Shown here piece after piece: positions 53,792-64,000 of a stretch of 64,000 nt of DNA (its first letter is position 1; each line of letters opens with the position of its first letter). Where the stretch lies: NCBI GenBank assembly GCA_012064385.1, contig QRDG01000415.1, forward strand, positions 2,325,792 through 2,389,791, read 5' to 3'. This DNA comes from Puccinellia tenuiflora (Eukaryota > Streptophyta > Magnoliopsida > Poales > Poaceae). Below the pieces are notes generated by a model, which worked only from the letters and a program-made list of their open reading frames with translations, ran no database searches and was not told the DNA's origin. The position numbers and the translations under genes were made by a program.

Positions 53792-56623
53792 CTACTGCGA
53801 GCTCGCGGACTTCTTGGCCTTCTCTGCACGCTTGGCAGCCTGCTTCTCCAGGGTTTCAGTCAGCTTTTGTGCCAACTCGCGAGACCGCTCGGCGAAACTG
53901 CCAAGAGCCATCAGCTTGCCATCGGGTCCGCGGGGCAGCCCAGACATAGCCTTGTCGAGATCACCCTCGAAGCCATGTCCCAGCAGCATAAGGAGGGTGG
54001 TCTGCGAGCCACGTACCATGTGCTCGCGTTTGAAGTCGTCTATGGCAGAGCCGTCAGGACCAAACAGCCCAGCCAGTTCACCGAGGGAAGCAGGAGGCTG
54101 TGCCTTGGGAAACAAACTGCCGTGCAAGCTCGTCAGCGCGCCGGTAGCCTTCTCCAGGAGACCGCCCGCCTATTGGCTAGCACCCTCCACAGCAGCAACT
54201 GCGCCGTCCAAGTCATCAACGGCAACCTGGGCGCTGGAACATGCCACAGTGCCAAGGAAACCTGAAGAAAGCAGAAAAGAACTCGGTTAAACCAAAGGAA
54301 GCAGAAAGAACATAGAAAAGCAGAGTTAACACTTACCCAACAAGGAGTTGCTCGCCGCGCAGAGGTGCTGCACCAAGGCCTGCTTGTGGGCATCGGCCAC
54401 CTCCTTCGCGACCGCGGCGGTGTCCAGCTGCTCCTTGAGGACAGCAGCCTGCTGCGAGGCGATTTCCTTCTCGCGTCGCGACTGCGCCAACAACTCTGCA
54501 GGCAAAAGACGTTCAAGCAAATAGCAATAAAAACACTCCCAAGCAGCGGAAGACAAAGGACAAACCTCGGATTTCGGCGGACTCTCGCTCCAGGCGAGTT
54601 TTCTCCGCCGCGAAACGGCGGCCGATACCCAACAGCTCAAGCGCCATAGGCTGAACAAAACAAAGAATAAAGAGTCAGTGGAAGAACTTGAGTCTGTACA
54701 CGACTGAACTCAGTCGCCCACAGACTCGGGGGCTACTCCCATCGGGAGCGCTGTCGCGCACCCGATAAATCACAGACAAAAGAGAAACAAAGGAGATAGA
54801 TCAGTTTAGAGTCTATACCCAACTGTTCCTAGTTGACTATAGACTCGGGGGCTACTCCCATCGGGAGCGCTGTCGCGCACCCGATGCAGACAGAAAGTAT
54901 TCACTACTTACATGCTCGGCTGAAGCAAGCGGAGGAGCACTGCTGATGGTGACAAGGGTGTCGCCAAGAGTCGAGGCAGTCGCGGCCGACGCGACGTCGG
55001 GATCGGACGGCAACGGAGGAGCCGTTGTCTCCATGCGACGAGCATCCACGCTGTCGCCCTCGTCCGTTTGTCCGCCCGCATTGGGCGGCAGAGTCGCACC
55101 AGAGGACGAGTCCCTGCAGATGAGCGCACGATAAGCCTAGAATTCCAAATAGAAACTCTAACAAACAAGGAAGGGAAAGCAGCAGTTGACAGCTTACGAG
55201 ATAGGAATTGTCAGCAGAGCGGCGGGGTCGAGGCAGTCCGAAGCAGCACGAGTCTTCTTCGGCGGAGGCTCCACGGGATCACGCGCCGGAGGAACCTCCT
55301 CGTCAGCACGAGCAGGAGGCGACGATGAGTTGGCACCCTCCGTGATGGGATCTTGCTTCGATTTCCCCGCTGCCTTGGAGCCAGCGTCGCGGACACGCTT
55401 GCGGCGGACGAGAGGAACTTCATCACTGTCCGCAGCCTCTGCATCCTCGACCGACGCAGCGGAACAGACAGAAATGTCCTGCTCATCAGGATCATCCCGC
55501 AAGTCAGGGGCCGCAGAAGTACCCTTCCCCTCAGGAAGAGGAGGAAGGCTGACAAACGTCGAGAAGCCCTTCAAGCAGAAAAACAAAGCATCTTTCTCAG
55601 AAATCAAAACATCGGCAAACACAGCGAACAGACAAAAGATACACAAGAACAAAGCACATACCTCCGGAACAGGGTTCTCAAGGCTGAATGGCATCACGGG
55701 CGGTTCAAGGACGTTCGCCTCGCCGACCTTGAGCATGGTCAGTGCGCAAACGCGAGATTCGACCTCGCCCGTGGACAACTCCTCCGCGGACATGCGCGTC
55801 ACGTCGGCGGCTCCGGCAAACTCGAACAACGGGTGCGCCCGAGCTTGAATCGGGTGCACCCGCCTTCTGATGAAAGTGGCGATGAGGTGAACGCCGCTCA
55901 CCTCCTTGCCGGCGGTCTTCAGCAGCTTCGACACCCAAGACATGAGGGGGTCAGACTCCTTGATCTCTCGGGCGTCGGGGCGATGCGTCCAGGAGTTCTT
56001 CTTCATCACGGTCACACAGCACGGAACGGGGCAACCCCGTACTTCTGCCCGGCCTGGTGGACGTCGGCGACTGTAGAACCACTTCTTCCTCCAGTTCTGC
56101 GCGGACTTGAGCTGCTCAGGTTGAAGTACTCGATGTCCTCCGCGGGACTGGATGCCGAAACCCCCGACGGGGTAAACACCGCGAGTGCTGGCGTTGCGCT
56201 TCACATTGAAGATCCGCTGCCACAGCCCCCAGTGCGGGTGAATGTCGAGGAAGCACTCGCACAGGACGATGAAGCAGCTGATGTGGAGGATGGCGTTCGG
56301 CGTGAAGTCATGGAGCTGGACGCCGTACGCGTACATTAGCCCCCGGGCGAATTTGTGAACAGGGAAGGCGAATCCCCTGTTCACGAAATCGACGAAGCAG
56401 ACGCGCTCGCCGTCGCGGGGACGAGGGGCCACCTCGTCGCCGGTCGCCCGCGTCGCCATCTTCTCCACGGCGGCAGGAGGCCGTCGCGGCGCAACGCCTC
56501 TAGCTGGCGCTCATCCACGGACGATCTCTGCCAGTCGCCGTGGATCTTCTTTAGCCCACCAGCCGTGCCGGCGCCGGTGGATCTCTTCTTTACGGAGGTC
56601 TTCTTCATGACGGAGGTGGACAT
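53792..56623 (-). pseudogene. Multi-exon antisense gene of element C2 (PF04195-like)
   Basis: It starts at ATG 56623 (MSTSVMKKTSVKKRS, then GGLKKIHGDWQ). A frame change near 56475 leads into RDGERVCFVDFVNRGFAFP, PNAILHISCFIVLCECFL and HLIATFIRRRVHP, the same domain type as in B. Six exons join in phase at GT/AG borders: to 55662, 55568-55198, 55113-54912, 54650-54566, 54495-54337 and from 54261. They encode an NLS-like VRRKRVRDAG, a Ser/Ala-rich part and coiled coils (SRREKEIASQQAAVLKEQ). A TAG at 54172-54170 interrupts the last exon, which ends KKSASSQ at 53792. The preserved phase of every intron indicates that the gene was functional as a spliced antisense transcript. Its role is unknown. 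Confidence 0.75.
54722..54885. repeat. Pair of 45-bp repeats in an intron of the C2 antisense gene
   Basis: 54722-54766 and 54841-54885 are identical over GACTCGGGGGCTACTCCCAT and the following GGGAGCGCTGTCGCGC. They include the inverted pair CTCCCATCGGGAG. Related words occur at 57090-57110 and 57188-57215. Confidence 0.8.
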
Positions 56624-56727
56624 GGACGTTTTGGTGGCTACGAGCAGAGAGGACGAGCGCAAGGGGGAGAAGGAGAGATTCGGCGGTGAGAATGGGGATT
56701 GTGCCTTTTTCACCGCCGGGGCGCCCC

Positions 56728-56737
56728 CTACTTATCC
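56728..56737 (-). promoter_or_regulatory. TATA-like element of the C2 antisense gene
   Basis: The minus strand reads GGATAAGTAGGGGGCG about 105 bp before ATG 56623. The B antisense gene has CATAAATAGTAGGGAGGGGG. The shared ATAARTAG plus G-run suggests a common core promoter. Confidence 0.45.
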
Positions 56738-57728
56738 ATCGGACTGGGTAATCTGTGCCGTCCGATATTCATCGAGCAAAATGGAGCACATCCAGCCCCA
56801 CACGTGGCGCGTGCGGAGGGCAACCGTCCCCGGCCGCGTCGCCCACTACGCACGAGAAACGAGGAGGCCATCATCATGGCGTGACGTAAATTTCGCGCCC
56901 ACCAGTCAAACCGACGTGACGTTTCGTATTGTCACCTCTGGCAGGCCAAACGGCAGAGCGCCTCGGTAGCGCAGCGCACGCGCGCGATGTCATCCATGAC
57001 GCAGGTGTTACAGACTGCCTTCGGCACGGTCTTACCCGACAAAGTATCGACCCCCATATGCTATCAGACTGAACAAGTTTGCATCTGCTCACTCCCATCG
57101 GGAGCAAAAGAAATCCCTCGCCCTACGACAAAATAAATGGGTTGAGATTATCCCCAGTCATAAATAATTCAACATAATATTGGGAACACTCCCCTCAGGA
57201 GCGCCACCGCGCACTCGATGAAAGCATGACTGTGCAACACTCGAAAGGTTATCGACTTCGGTCTAACCCGAGCAACATACCCGAGATGAATCAAATACAA
57301 CTGACCCTCGGATGCTGCACTCTGTAGTGAAGGTAAGTCCCACCGGCTTGTCGAGTTGGGCTGGGGCTGACAGCAACAGCTGAGGCACCTGAACAAAGTT
57401 CCATACCAACAGGTGTGATGAAAATCCCTACGGACGTGTTGGGTACCCTTTCAGGTCGAATTCGACTCCGTAAGATCCCAAGCGGTTGGAGTCGAAGGGA
57501 CTAGGCTCCAAGCTCGAGCCTGGGGACTCGAGTTTGATGTACGCTAATAATGCTTGTGCCCAGGAGCACTTAACTGGTCCTGATCCGTCGAGAGTACCAT
57601 GCTTATTATGCAAGATCCACCACTAAGCGTCCTGAAACACGGATACGAATAAATCACTAAAAGCACGACTTGCACCAGGACGATACAATGCGGAGGAGTC
57701 CCTACCAGACTCTCCAACTCTACTAGGT
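56738..57728. other. Region between antisense promoter and 3' LTR of C2
   Basis: No gene is seen. It contains GC-rich upstream sequence, TCCCATCGGGAG-type repeats near 57090 and 57190, and a stretch with GACTCCG and GGACTCGAG words near 57460-57540. Confidence 0.4.
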
Positions 57729-57744
57729 CCTCGGGGGCTACGGA
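57729..57744 (+). other. Polypurine tract of element C2
   Basis: CCTCGGGGGCTACGGA ends directly before the LTR start at 57745. The CTCGGGGGCT core recurs at about 52393, 52603, 53313, 54724 and 54843. Confidence 0.6.
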
Positions 57745-58196
57745 TGTGGGTACACCTTTCGGGTCTGTCACCATGGACTACCCTGGTGCAGAAAAGGATG
57801 AAGGCCCATCGGTCATAAGGCCCAGGAAGGAGGCCCCGAAGGAAAGACTCAGAAATATTAGGTCGGCAGGCCCAGATGTAAACCTAGTCGGTATAGGACC
57901 CGAGACCCAGTCCCACTATTTAAGGACTGGGAGGGCCGCCGACCTAGGGTACGCTCAGAATCACCGCCAGAAACCCTAGCGAGATCGCATCTCACGATCT
58001 CGCCATTGTAATCGATATGTAAGCTCATCATCATCAATACCAGACAAGCAGGACGTAGGGCTTTTACCTTCGAGGGCCTGAACCTGGGTAGATCTCTCTT
58101 GTCAGCCGACGAATCCACCAGTACCACCATCTTCTTCTCCTATTCTCTCAACCCAAGGATGTCATCCGAGGGATTTGGCGTGGTAACCCCACGTCA
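57745..58196 (+). repeat. 3' LTR of element C2
   Basis: It starts TGTGGGTACACC and ends CCCCACGTCA, 452 bp. It has a TATA-like CTATTTAAGG at 57916, the conserved hairpin motif at 58048-58094 and an ATG (58159) that opens SSEGFGVVTPRQ at the LTR end, the same arrangement as in B and C1. Apart from these motifs it shows no evident similarity to the C1 LTR. Confidence 0.7.
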
Positions 58197-58753
58197 GCGG
58201 GGAACGTGGTACCGAGTCGGAAGGCGAGCTCTGAGGCGGCGGTGACCTCGATGGCGAGGACAGTCTACGGCTACGGCCGTCACCCAGACCAGTTACGAGC
58301 GATCGTGGAGGGTGGGCGGTTGTCATTCCCGATTTGGGGAGCCTCGCCTAAGAGGAAGAGGAGGGGATCGACGGGTTCCGCGTGGGCGTGGGCGTGAGTG
58401 GCGTGGCGCTTTTTTTTCTTTTTTTTCGGGCGTGGGCGTCGCTTTTGATGTGCTACTCATCATTGGACAACCGTGAGGCGTTAGATGCACATCCTATGGC
58501 TGCTGTTGTTTGGATCATACCCCCCTCTCTCTATTTTTATATTAGTAGAGATGTGCACCATCCACATGTCGAAATTGTATGGTTACGTAGGATTTTTTTG
58601 AATAAAACAAAAAATGGTCAAGTGGCTCCGGCTCGGCTTTCATTTCCCTTTTCTCGGGCATAGTTTTGAGTCCCCCGCTGGACTTTCTGTTTACTTTTGA
58701 ATAAAACAAAAAAAATTCAACGGGGAAGAGACCCGAAGGTGTCGGAAGCTTCA
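58197..58753. other. Unassigned DNA right of C2
   Basis: It is GC-rich at first (58200-58420), then AT-rich with two GAATAAAACAAAAAA words near 58600 and 58700. A 63-codon frame at 58206 is short and not recognised. No gene is supported. Confidence 0.35.
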
Positions 58754-58756
58754 TTA

Positions 58757-59043
58757 GGCCTTGTTTACTTCTAGTGTATATTAGAGGTTCGGAGTAGATT
58801 ATCCCGAATCCCGAAAAACAGAAAATCCCGAGTAGGTCGTTTACTTGTCCGGGTTTGGACAGGATAATCCCCAAATATCCCCACAATTCTCCTCATTTTT
58901 GTCTAGAATAAAAACTCTACGTCATACTTGTGTATTTTTTTGGAAGAGTATTTGATGGGATGGTAGGGGATTGGGTGAACACCAAATCCCCTCCTATCTC
59001 CAAACTTTCTAGGGGTGAAAATACGAGAGAAGTAAACAAGGCC
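58757..59043. mobile_element. Tourist-type MITE
   Basis: It is 287 bp, starting GGCCTTGTTTACTTCT and ending AGAAGTAAACAAGGCC, a perfect 16-bp terminal inverted repeat. TTA flanks both sides (58754-58756, 59044-59046). These are hallmarks of PIF/Harbinger-derived MITEs. Confidence 0.95.
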
Positions 59044-59046
59044 TTA

Positions 59047-59923
59047 ATCGATGGGATAACTTACAAAAAGGCCCTTACATGATACAGAAATAGTAAAATG
59101 GCCCTCAACTTTTACAAGAAAGACCCTAAATAAAAACCAGAAAACATGATCCAATCGTTCTTCTCTGCCGCATCTATTGCTCATGGTTGACCTCGAAACG
59201 CAACCACCGTCGACAGCGTCGGGGATTACACCACTTGGACAGTCGTCGGTAAGGGATGCCACGCTGAGATCAAAGATCCTCCGCATTGGCATCTTGGCCT
59301 GGAGGAAGAAGAAACTGCGGCACCTCCCGAACACTGCATCGCGGAGTGACCTCCATCGGCCACATATCACGTCGGCAAGCTTGTCCTCCGTGGATGTACT
59401 CCGCACACGAGCTCCGTCATCTTCCCCGGCCTCCGGCCTCCAAATCTACCGCCCACCGTCTGCCTCCATGGCAGCTTGACGAGAAAAGCAAATCGGAGAA
59501 GGAGCGATGACAACGAGCTTATTTAGCAGGGGAGCTGCATATCCCGCTGAGTAAAATGCACTCACGATCACTGAACTTGCGCGCAAAACTCAGTTTGGTC
59601 ACTATACTTAAGAATACGGTCACTAAATACGACGAGACATGATTCTACGGTCACCGCGTGGTGTATGACCCGCGAACGCCCACGTGTTGACCGTTCGTCG
59701 GAGCCATATGTCGATCCCTGTCAGGTGCGGAGGGAGTTTGTTAAAATAGAATGATATTTGGGGGGTCTGCAAATTGTCGTCGTCCTCAAATACCTAGCTC
59801 GTCCCCAAATCCCTAGCTCCGCCTCTCCGTGTTCATGCTTGTCATCGTCGCCCCCCACTCTGATGTCGCGCTCGGTGTCCACCGCTGCAATGTCGACTGG
59901 AAGCTCTACCCGCTCAGTGCTGC
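59047..59923. other. Unassigned DNA left of an Athila LTR
   Basis: A 100-codon frame at 59177-59479 has no recognised domain. 59540-59720 ('ggtcactatactt', 'acggtcactaaat') looks like a dispersed repeat. 59780-59920 is GC-rich with GTCGTCG words. No gene is supported. Confidence 0.35.
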
Positions 59924-61490
59924 TGTATTAAAATAAGTTGGGTGGTGCCCCAAGCGAAGGCGGAATTGCAGTTAGTAGAAGTTTTCCCTCGTTTAACGAA
60001 CCGAGGTTTATCGAACCAGTAGGACTTTGAAATCAACAACGAGGTGAATGTTGAAGATCTCTGGCGCTTGACCTTCAACAGACGTGGACCTGCACACACT
60101 CAACCAAAATACTTTGCCCCCAACGGCGGAAAGGTTGTCAATCTTTCCGGTCTCGCAGAAAACAAATCGGTTAATTGTATGATGAAATAGATGAAGTATG
60201 AAAAGTGACTAGAGGAGTAATGATGATCAAAAGCAAGTAAATGAGGTTGTAAACAATGTAAAAAGATGGACCGGGGGCCATGGGTTCACTAGTGGAGTCT
60301 CTCAAGTAAATAAAATATGCACGTGATGGCGGGTGAACGAATTACAGCTAGGCAATTGACAAGATCATGACACAAACCCAATTTAGCTATGGCAAAAAGG
60401 ACATGATAATATTTATGGAGGCATCACGACAAGGAACAAAGACCGTTGAGTCCAACTGCGTCTTTGTATAAAAAGTCCACCGTGGGATCGCTATCCAGCC
60501 TGTCACCCAACGGTATTAAGTTGCAAGCAACAGACAATTGCATTAAGTAAAGTGCATGAAGTAAGCAATACTAATATCAAAAGAGACATTAACACCGATG
60601 TTTTACCCTTAGTAGCAACAGCATACCCTCGCTCGTGCCTAGGAACAAAAGGGGGCATGAACCCACTATCTAGCATAAATACCCTCTCTTGGAGATACAC
60701 ACAATCGCTTGGCCAAAGTAACTACGCACATCGGAGAGCATGCAAGCACATAAATTACTCATATAAGAATCATGCACAATCTGAACATGACTTCATAATC
60801 CATCGGAATCTAGCAAACACATCACACAACATTACAATAATCGATCTTGATCATGTTAGGCAGCTCACAAGATCATAAGACATGAAGCACAAGAGAGAGA
60901 GACTACCAACTAGCTACTGCCATGGACCCATAGTCCAAGGTGAGACTACTCACAAATCATCCCGAAGGAAGGCATGACGATGAAGAGCCCTCCGGGATCG
61001 ATCTCCCCTCCGGCAGAGTGCCGGGATCAGCTTCAGATTGGACCCCGAACTAGGGTTTTCGGTGACGGCGCGTCGGGGTCAAGTTTCTAGAAAATAATGG
61101 CCGCCTCGACGTTTTTAGGTCAGATAGCAATTTATAGGCGTCGGAGGGCATCGAGGCGAGGTCCCAGGGGCAGGGGCGGGCCCCACCCGCGGGTGACCCC
61201 CAGGCCGCGGCAGGGGGGCGCCTCTGCCCTGTGGGCCTCCCCTCCGGCTCTCCTTCGGACTGGTACTTCGTCGTGGCAAATAAAAATTCCCCATAAATTT
61301 CCAGCGCGATTCGAGAATATTTCCAGAACAAAAAGACAGCAAAAACAGGGAACTGGCACTGGGCATCTTGTCAATAGGTTAGTCCGACAAAATGCATAAA
61401 AATGATATAATTGACAGTAAAAACATGTGACAATATCACAAAACTAGCATGGATCACTAAAAAATTATAGTTACCTTTGAGACGTATCAG
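59924..61490 (-). repeat. Athila-type LTR (3' LTR of a truncated element)
   Basis: On the minus strand it starts TGATACGTCTCAAAGG (61490) and ends near 59924. It is a diverged relative of 27659-29224 with the same blocks (GATCGCTATCCAGC, TGCATGCTC, ACAAGATGCCCAGTGCCAGT in the appropriate orientation). It is 1567 bp. The left flank carries no primer site, so this is the 3' end of a minus-strand element. Confidence 0.8.
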
Positions 61491-62593
61491 CATCCCCAAG
61501 CTTAACTCCTACGCGTCCTCGAGTAGGTAATTGATAACAAATAATTTTTGATGAGACATGCGACCAACACATTCTTGATCAAGATAGTAATGCAAATCAA
61601 AGGATGTGAATAAAGAGATATAAAACAATTGTCTATAATTGATAGCAAGAAAGCAATGAATAAACAAGTTGAATCATCCAAGCAAAACCTTTCATGAATA
61701 GTATGTCAAAGTCATGAAAACAATGTGATCAACATATTTGACTAATTCACAAGGATAATAATTCCAAGACAAAAGTGTTTGAGAATCAACACAAAGGAAG
61801 ATGTAAGCATTAGCAAAGAGCTTCAACTTCCAACGGCTTATCTTATAGATAAAGTCAATATAAAGATTCATGTTTAATCTTGATAATGTAATATGCTCAA
61901 CGATACCCAGGGTCAATGCTAGATGTTTGCTTTTGTGGAGATAGAAGGAGAAGGAAAAACTGACTCAACATTAAAAGTAAAAGAAAGGCCCTTCGCAGAG
62001 GGAAGCAGGGATTAGTCATGTGCTAGAGCTTTTTGGTTTTTAAAACAGAAGTAAAATGATTTTGAGATATGCATGCTTTCGTCAACGACTTCACAACAAA
62101 GAAGCTGTCTAGTCCCTCATGACAAGCAAGGTTTTTAGACTGGTGAGAGCGGCTGGTTCTTAGAAGAGCGAGTACGCTCTTCTTTCTCCTTGGTTTCACC
62201 ACTGTCCAATGTTTGGGCTGATTTCTCAGATTTGAATTGCACGGAGGAGAATTGTGAGTTATATTTATATTTTTCTTAAGCTCCTCTCGGGTTGATTCAA
62301 GTGAAGACGTAATCCATCAACACCGGGTGAAAGGGGGAAATGACCTCGCTCATCACAAGTTATATCTAGCTCTCTACTGCTCCCTCATGAGCTTAAAAAC
62401 AGAGGCACAAAGAAGTAGTATTTTGAATTTTTTTTAAAGGTAGCACATGACAAATTTACTTGGAATGGTAGGAAATACCATGCATAGGTATATATGGTGG
62501 ACTCAGCTGGCAAGAAAGTTTGGCTTTGGGGATTGGATGCACGATTGAACCATACACTCAGCACGAATTTTTAGGCTTAACAAAAAGGGTGTT
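61491..62593 (-). mobile_element. Athila 3' non-coding region, truncated
   Basis: This starts with the purine tract next to the LTR and continues with the blocks known from 29225-30310 (CTTCGCAGAGGG near 61990, AGTACGCTC near 62170, CTCATGAGC near 62385). It is cut at 62594 by a Tat-type LTR. No gene is seen. Confidence 0.75.
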
Positions 62594-62794
62594 TGTCGGG
62601 GATGTAACCCCGGTACCTTAGAGTTGGTAGTCTATAGGTACAATTGAAGGAAGAGACAAAAAACAAATATGTATAAGATAAAGGAAAAGCAGAAGAGGGC
62701 AGCCTGAGCCGACATTGGCATGGCCTAGGCCGACATTCCAGATGTTGATCTGACATAGGGTTATGTCGGCAGCACCACTCCCGGGTTGACCCAC
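62594..62794 (+). repeat. Start of a Tat-type LTR
   Basis: TGTCGGGGATGTAACCCCGG opens the fragment, with a terminal hairpin CGGGG-atgtaa-CCCCG like that of element B. CCGACAT and TATGTCGG words follow at 62710-62770. It is interrupted at 62795 by a CACTA element; the rest lies outside the window. Confidence 0.6.
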
Positions 62795-63097
62795 CACTAC
62801 TAGGAAACAGCTCATCTGTGGCGCACCAAAATAGGCATTCTGTGGCGCATCCAGGAAATGGTGGGATGCGCCACAGAAATATCGCCACTAAAATATAATT
62901 CTGTGGCGCACCCCCACGGTGCGCCACAGAAATACCAAGATTCTGTGGCGCACCAGCGATGGTGCGCCATAGAAATATATCTGTGGCGCATCTGTCCTCC
63001 ATGCGCCACAGAATTGCATGCGCCACAGAAAAATAAAAAAGTGCGCCACAGAATAATTTAAATGTATTTTCAATTTTCTGCTGCCTGCTGTACAAAT

Positions 63098-63219
63098 ACA
63101 GGTATATTACAGAAAATACAGGTATATTACAGAAAATACAGGTATATTATAGGAAATACAGGTATATTACAGGAAACAGGAAATGCAGGTATATATTATA
63201 GGAAATATAGGTATATCAC
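63098..63219. repeat. 20-bp minisatellite in the CACTA element
   Basis: The unit ACAGGTATATTACAGAAAAT starts at 63098, 63118, 63138 and 63158, then about two diverged copies follow to 63219. It lies between the subterminal hairpins and the gene. Confidence 0.9.
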
Positions 63220-63392
63220 ATTACTTAGAGCCCGAGATACATAATTTTTACACAAGTATGATACAAAATTTCATCATGTCACACAATAATTACAAGTGCC
63301 GAATTTTTAACATCGTTTCACAATACATATGAATAGGTCACACCGCCTACACTAGGATCCGTGATGATGGTGAGGAAGAGCGGGGAGGACGA

Positions 63393-63997
63393 TCACTTCT
63401 TCTTCGTCGGCGCCGGGAACGGTTTGTAGCCCTCTTTCGTCGTCCACGTCCTGGTGTCCTGCTGAGCCTCTAGGATTTCTTCGATCTCCCTCTTAGGCAA
63501 CCCTGGAGATGGATTGGGATATAAATATATTGATTAATAATACAAATCTAAGTGGACAAGTCTATAATAAAGAAAATAAAGAAGCACTTATTGCTACCTC
63601 TGACGTTGTGTAAGGACCCCCGATGATTGTTGACATCTTCGACGATGATTTGTGATAACTACACCTGGATGCAATGGAAGTCTTCTCTAATATCGGCATC
63701 GGTGATATCCCCCGCACATTTGGTCCATTCTTGGAGGCTAGATGGAAACTTCAATTTCTCAGCATCCCGGACAAACCCTTTAAGGTGATGGAGGGCGTAG
63801 AAGGCCTCCTTCACGCTGCCAGACTTCTTGAAGGCCTCCTTCTGCTTCATGCAGCAGAACTCGGTCACATGCTTGAACCGGTGTGTGCCGTCATTGCTGA
63901 AAACTTGTTGCTTCTTCTCGAAGGGGCCTCCCTTTTTGGCGTAGCCCTCGAGAGCCTCATCGAGAACACCCTTTATCTTGGTGTAGTCTTTCTTCAT
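63393..63997 (-). pseudogene. C-terminal exons of a CACTA-encoded protein
   Basis: The minus-strand frame entering at the window edge (DYTKIKGVLDEALEGYAKKG, HVTEFCCMKQKEAFKK, LHHLKGFVRDAEKLKFPSS) reaches TAG at 63659-63661. The frame continues beyond it as IIVEDVNNHRGSLHNVR to a GT donor at 63597. A 95-bp intron ends at an AG acceptor (63503). The last exon (63502-63393) reads GLPKREIEEILEAQ to PFPAPTKKK and stops. Phases agree (codon split 1/2). It is a charged, helical protein at the end of a CACTA element, so probably a transposon protein other than the catalytic transposase, but I cannot name it with certainty. The TAG suggests an inactive copy. Confidence 0.55.
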
Positions 63998-64000
63998 ATC

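Larger units (their letters stand above)
47487..58196 (+). mobile_element. Element C2: 3' part of a second Tat-lineage retrotransposon
   Basis: It starts inside the capsid domain and carries the rest of gag, a second protease, pol, repeats, antisense genes, polypurine tract and 3' LTR. Having two protease domains in a row (47008 and 48475) shows that C1 and C2 were separate elements. C2's 5' LTR and N-terminal gag are absent. Confidence 0.8.
62795..64000. mobile_element. CACTA transposon, left end
   Basis: It begins CACTACTAGGAAACAG, followed by an array of TTCTGTGGCGCA/TGCGCCACAGAA hairpins (62810-63055) shared with the element at 24148-25641. It contains a gene on the minus strand and runs off the window. 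It is probably larger and closer to an autonomous element than the first CACTA copy. Confidence 0.8.

Noticed and set aside
59177..59479. 100-codon ORF in the island near 59 kb
   Set aside because: It has no family resemblance, a Ser/Pro-rich random look, and overlapping frames of similar length.
58197..59923. Target-site match between the two sides of the C1/C2 composite
   Set aside because: The bases next to the LTRs (tagtc and gcggg) do not match, and the GC-rich flanks show no overlap, so a single insertion site cannot be claimed.

Overview
The window looks like chromosomal DNA of a Triticeae grass (wheat, Aegilops or barley type). Nearly everything is nested LTR retrotransposon. The non-retroelement islands carry a grass-type DUF6598 gene, a Stowaway MITE with CTCCCTCC ends and TA duplications, a Tourist-type MITE with TTA duplications, PIF/Harbinger remains and CACTA elements with CACTACTAGG ends. 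Family assignments come from recognising domains and termini by eye; no database was searched.

Layout. 1-1803: 3' non-coding part of an Athila-lineage Gypsy element (+). 1804-8189: Gypsy (Tat lineage) element A, 5' LTR, gag-protease and pol, cut off inside integrase. 8190-22030: Tat-lineage element B with two 916-bp LTRs, gag-protease, pol with two RNase H domains, and a multi-exon gene on the opposite strand between pol and the 3' LTR. 22031-24147: Athila 3' end (-) with a coiled-coil ORF in the env position. 24148-25641: short CACTA element. 25642-25858: start of a Copia element (-). 25859-34675: tandem LTR-internal-LTR arrangement of a non-autonomous Athila-type element (-). 34676-43712: low-copy island with the DUF6598 gene (36001-38651, apparently broken), a Harbinger deletion derivative (38761-40611) and a Stowaway MITE (42941-43112). 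43713-58196: a composite of two Tat-lineage elements, C1 (5' LTR, gag, protease) joined at about 47487 to C2 (rest of gag, protease, pol, antisense genes, unrelated 3' LTR). 58197-59923: unassigned DNA with a Tourist MITE. 59924-62593: Athila 3' LTR and 3' region (-). 62594-62794: start of a Tat-type LTR. 62795-64000: one end of a second CACTA element with a transposon gene.

How the parts work together. In each Tat element the LTR drives one RNA whose Gag-protease and Pol parts lie in one reading frame, separated by a single UAG codon at the same place in A, B and C2. In B and C1 the Gag start codon lies inside the LTR and the frame runs through the tRNA primer site. B and C2 also carry spliced antisense genes with their own TATA-like element and consistent splice phases.

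Several junctions have mismatched flanks: B, the first CACTA, C1/C2 and the Athila tandem. This points to repeated recombination between related elements, or to assembly joins. Most coding regions carry stops or frameshifts.
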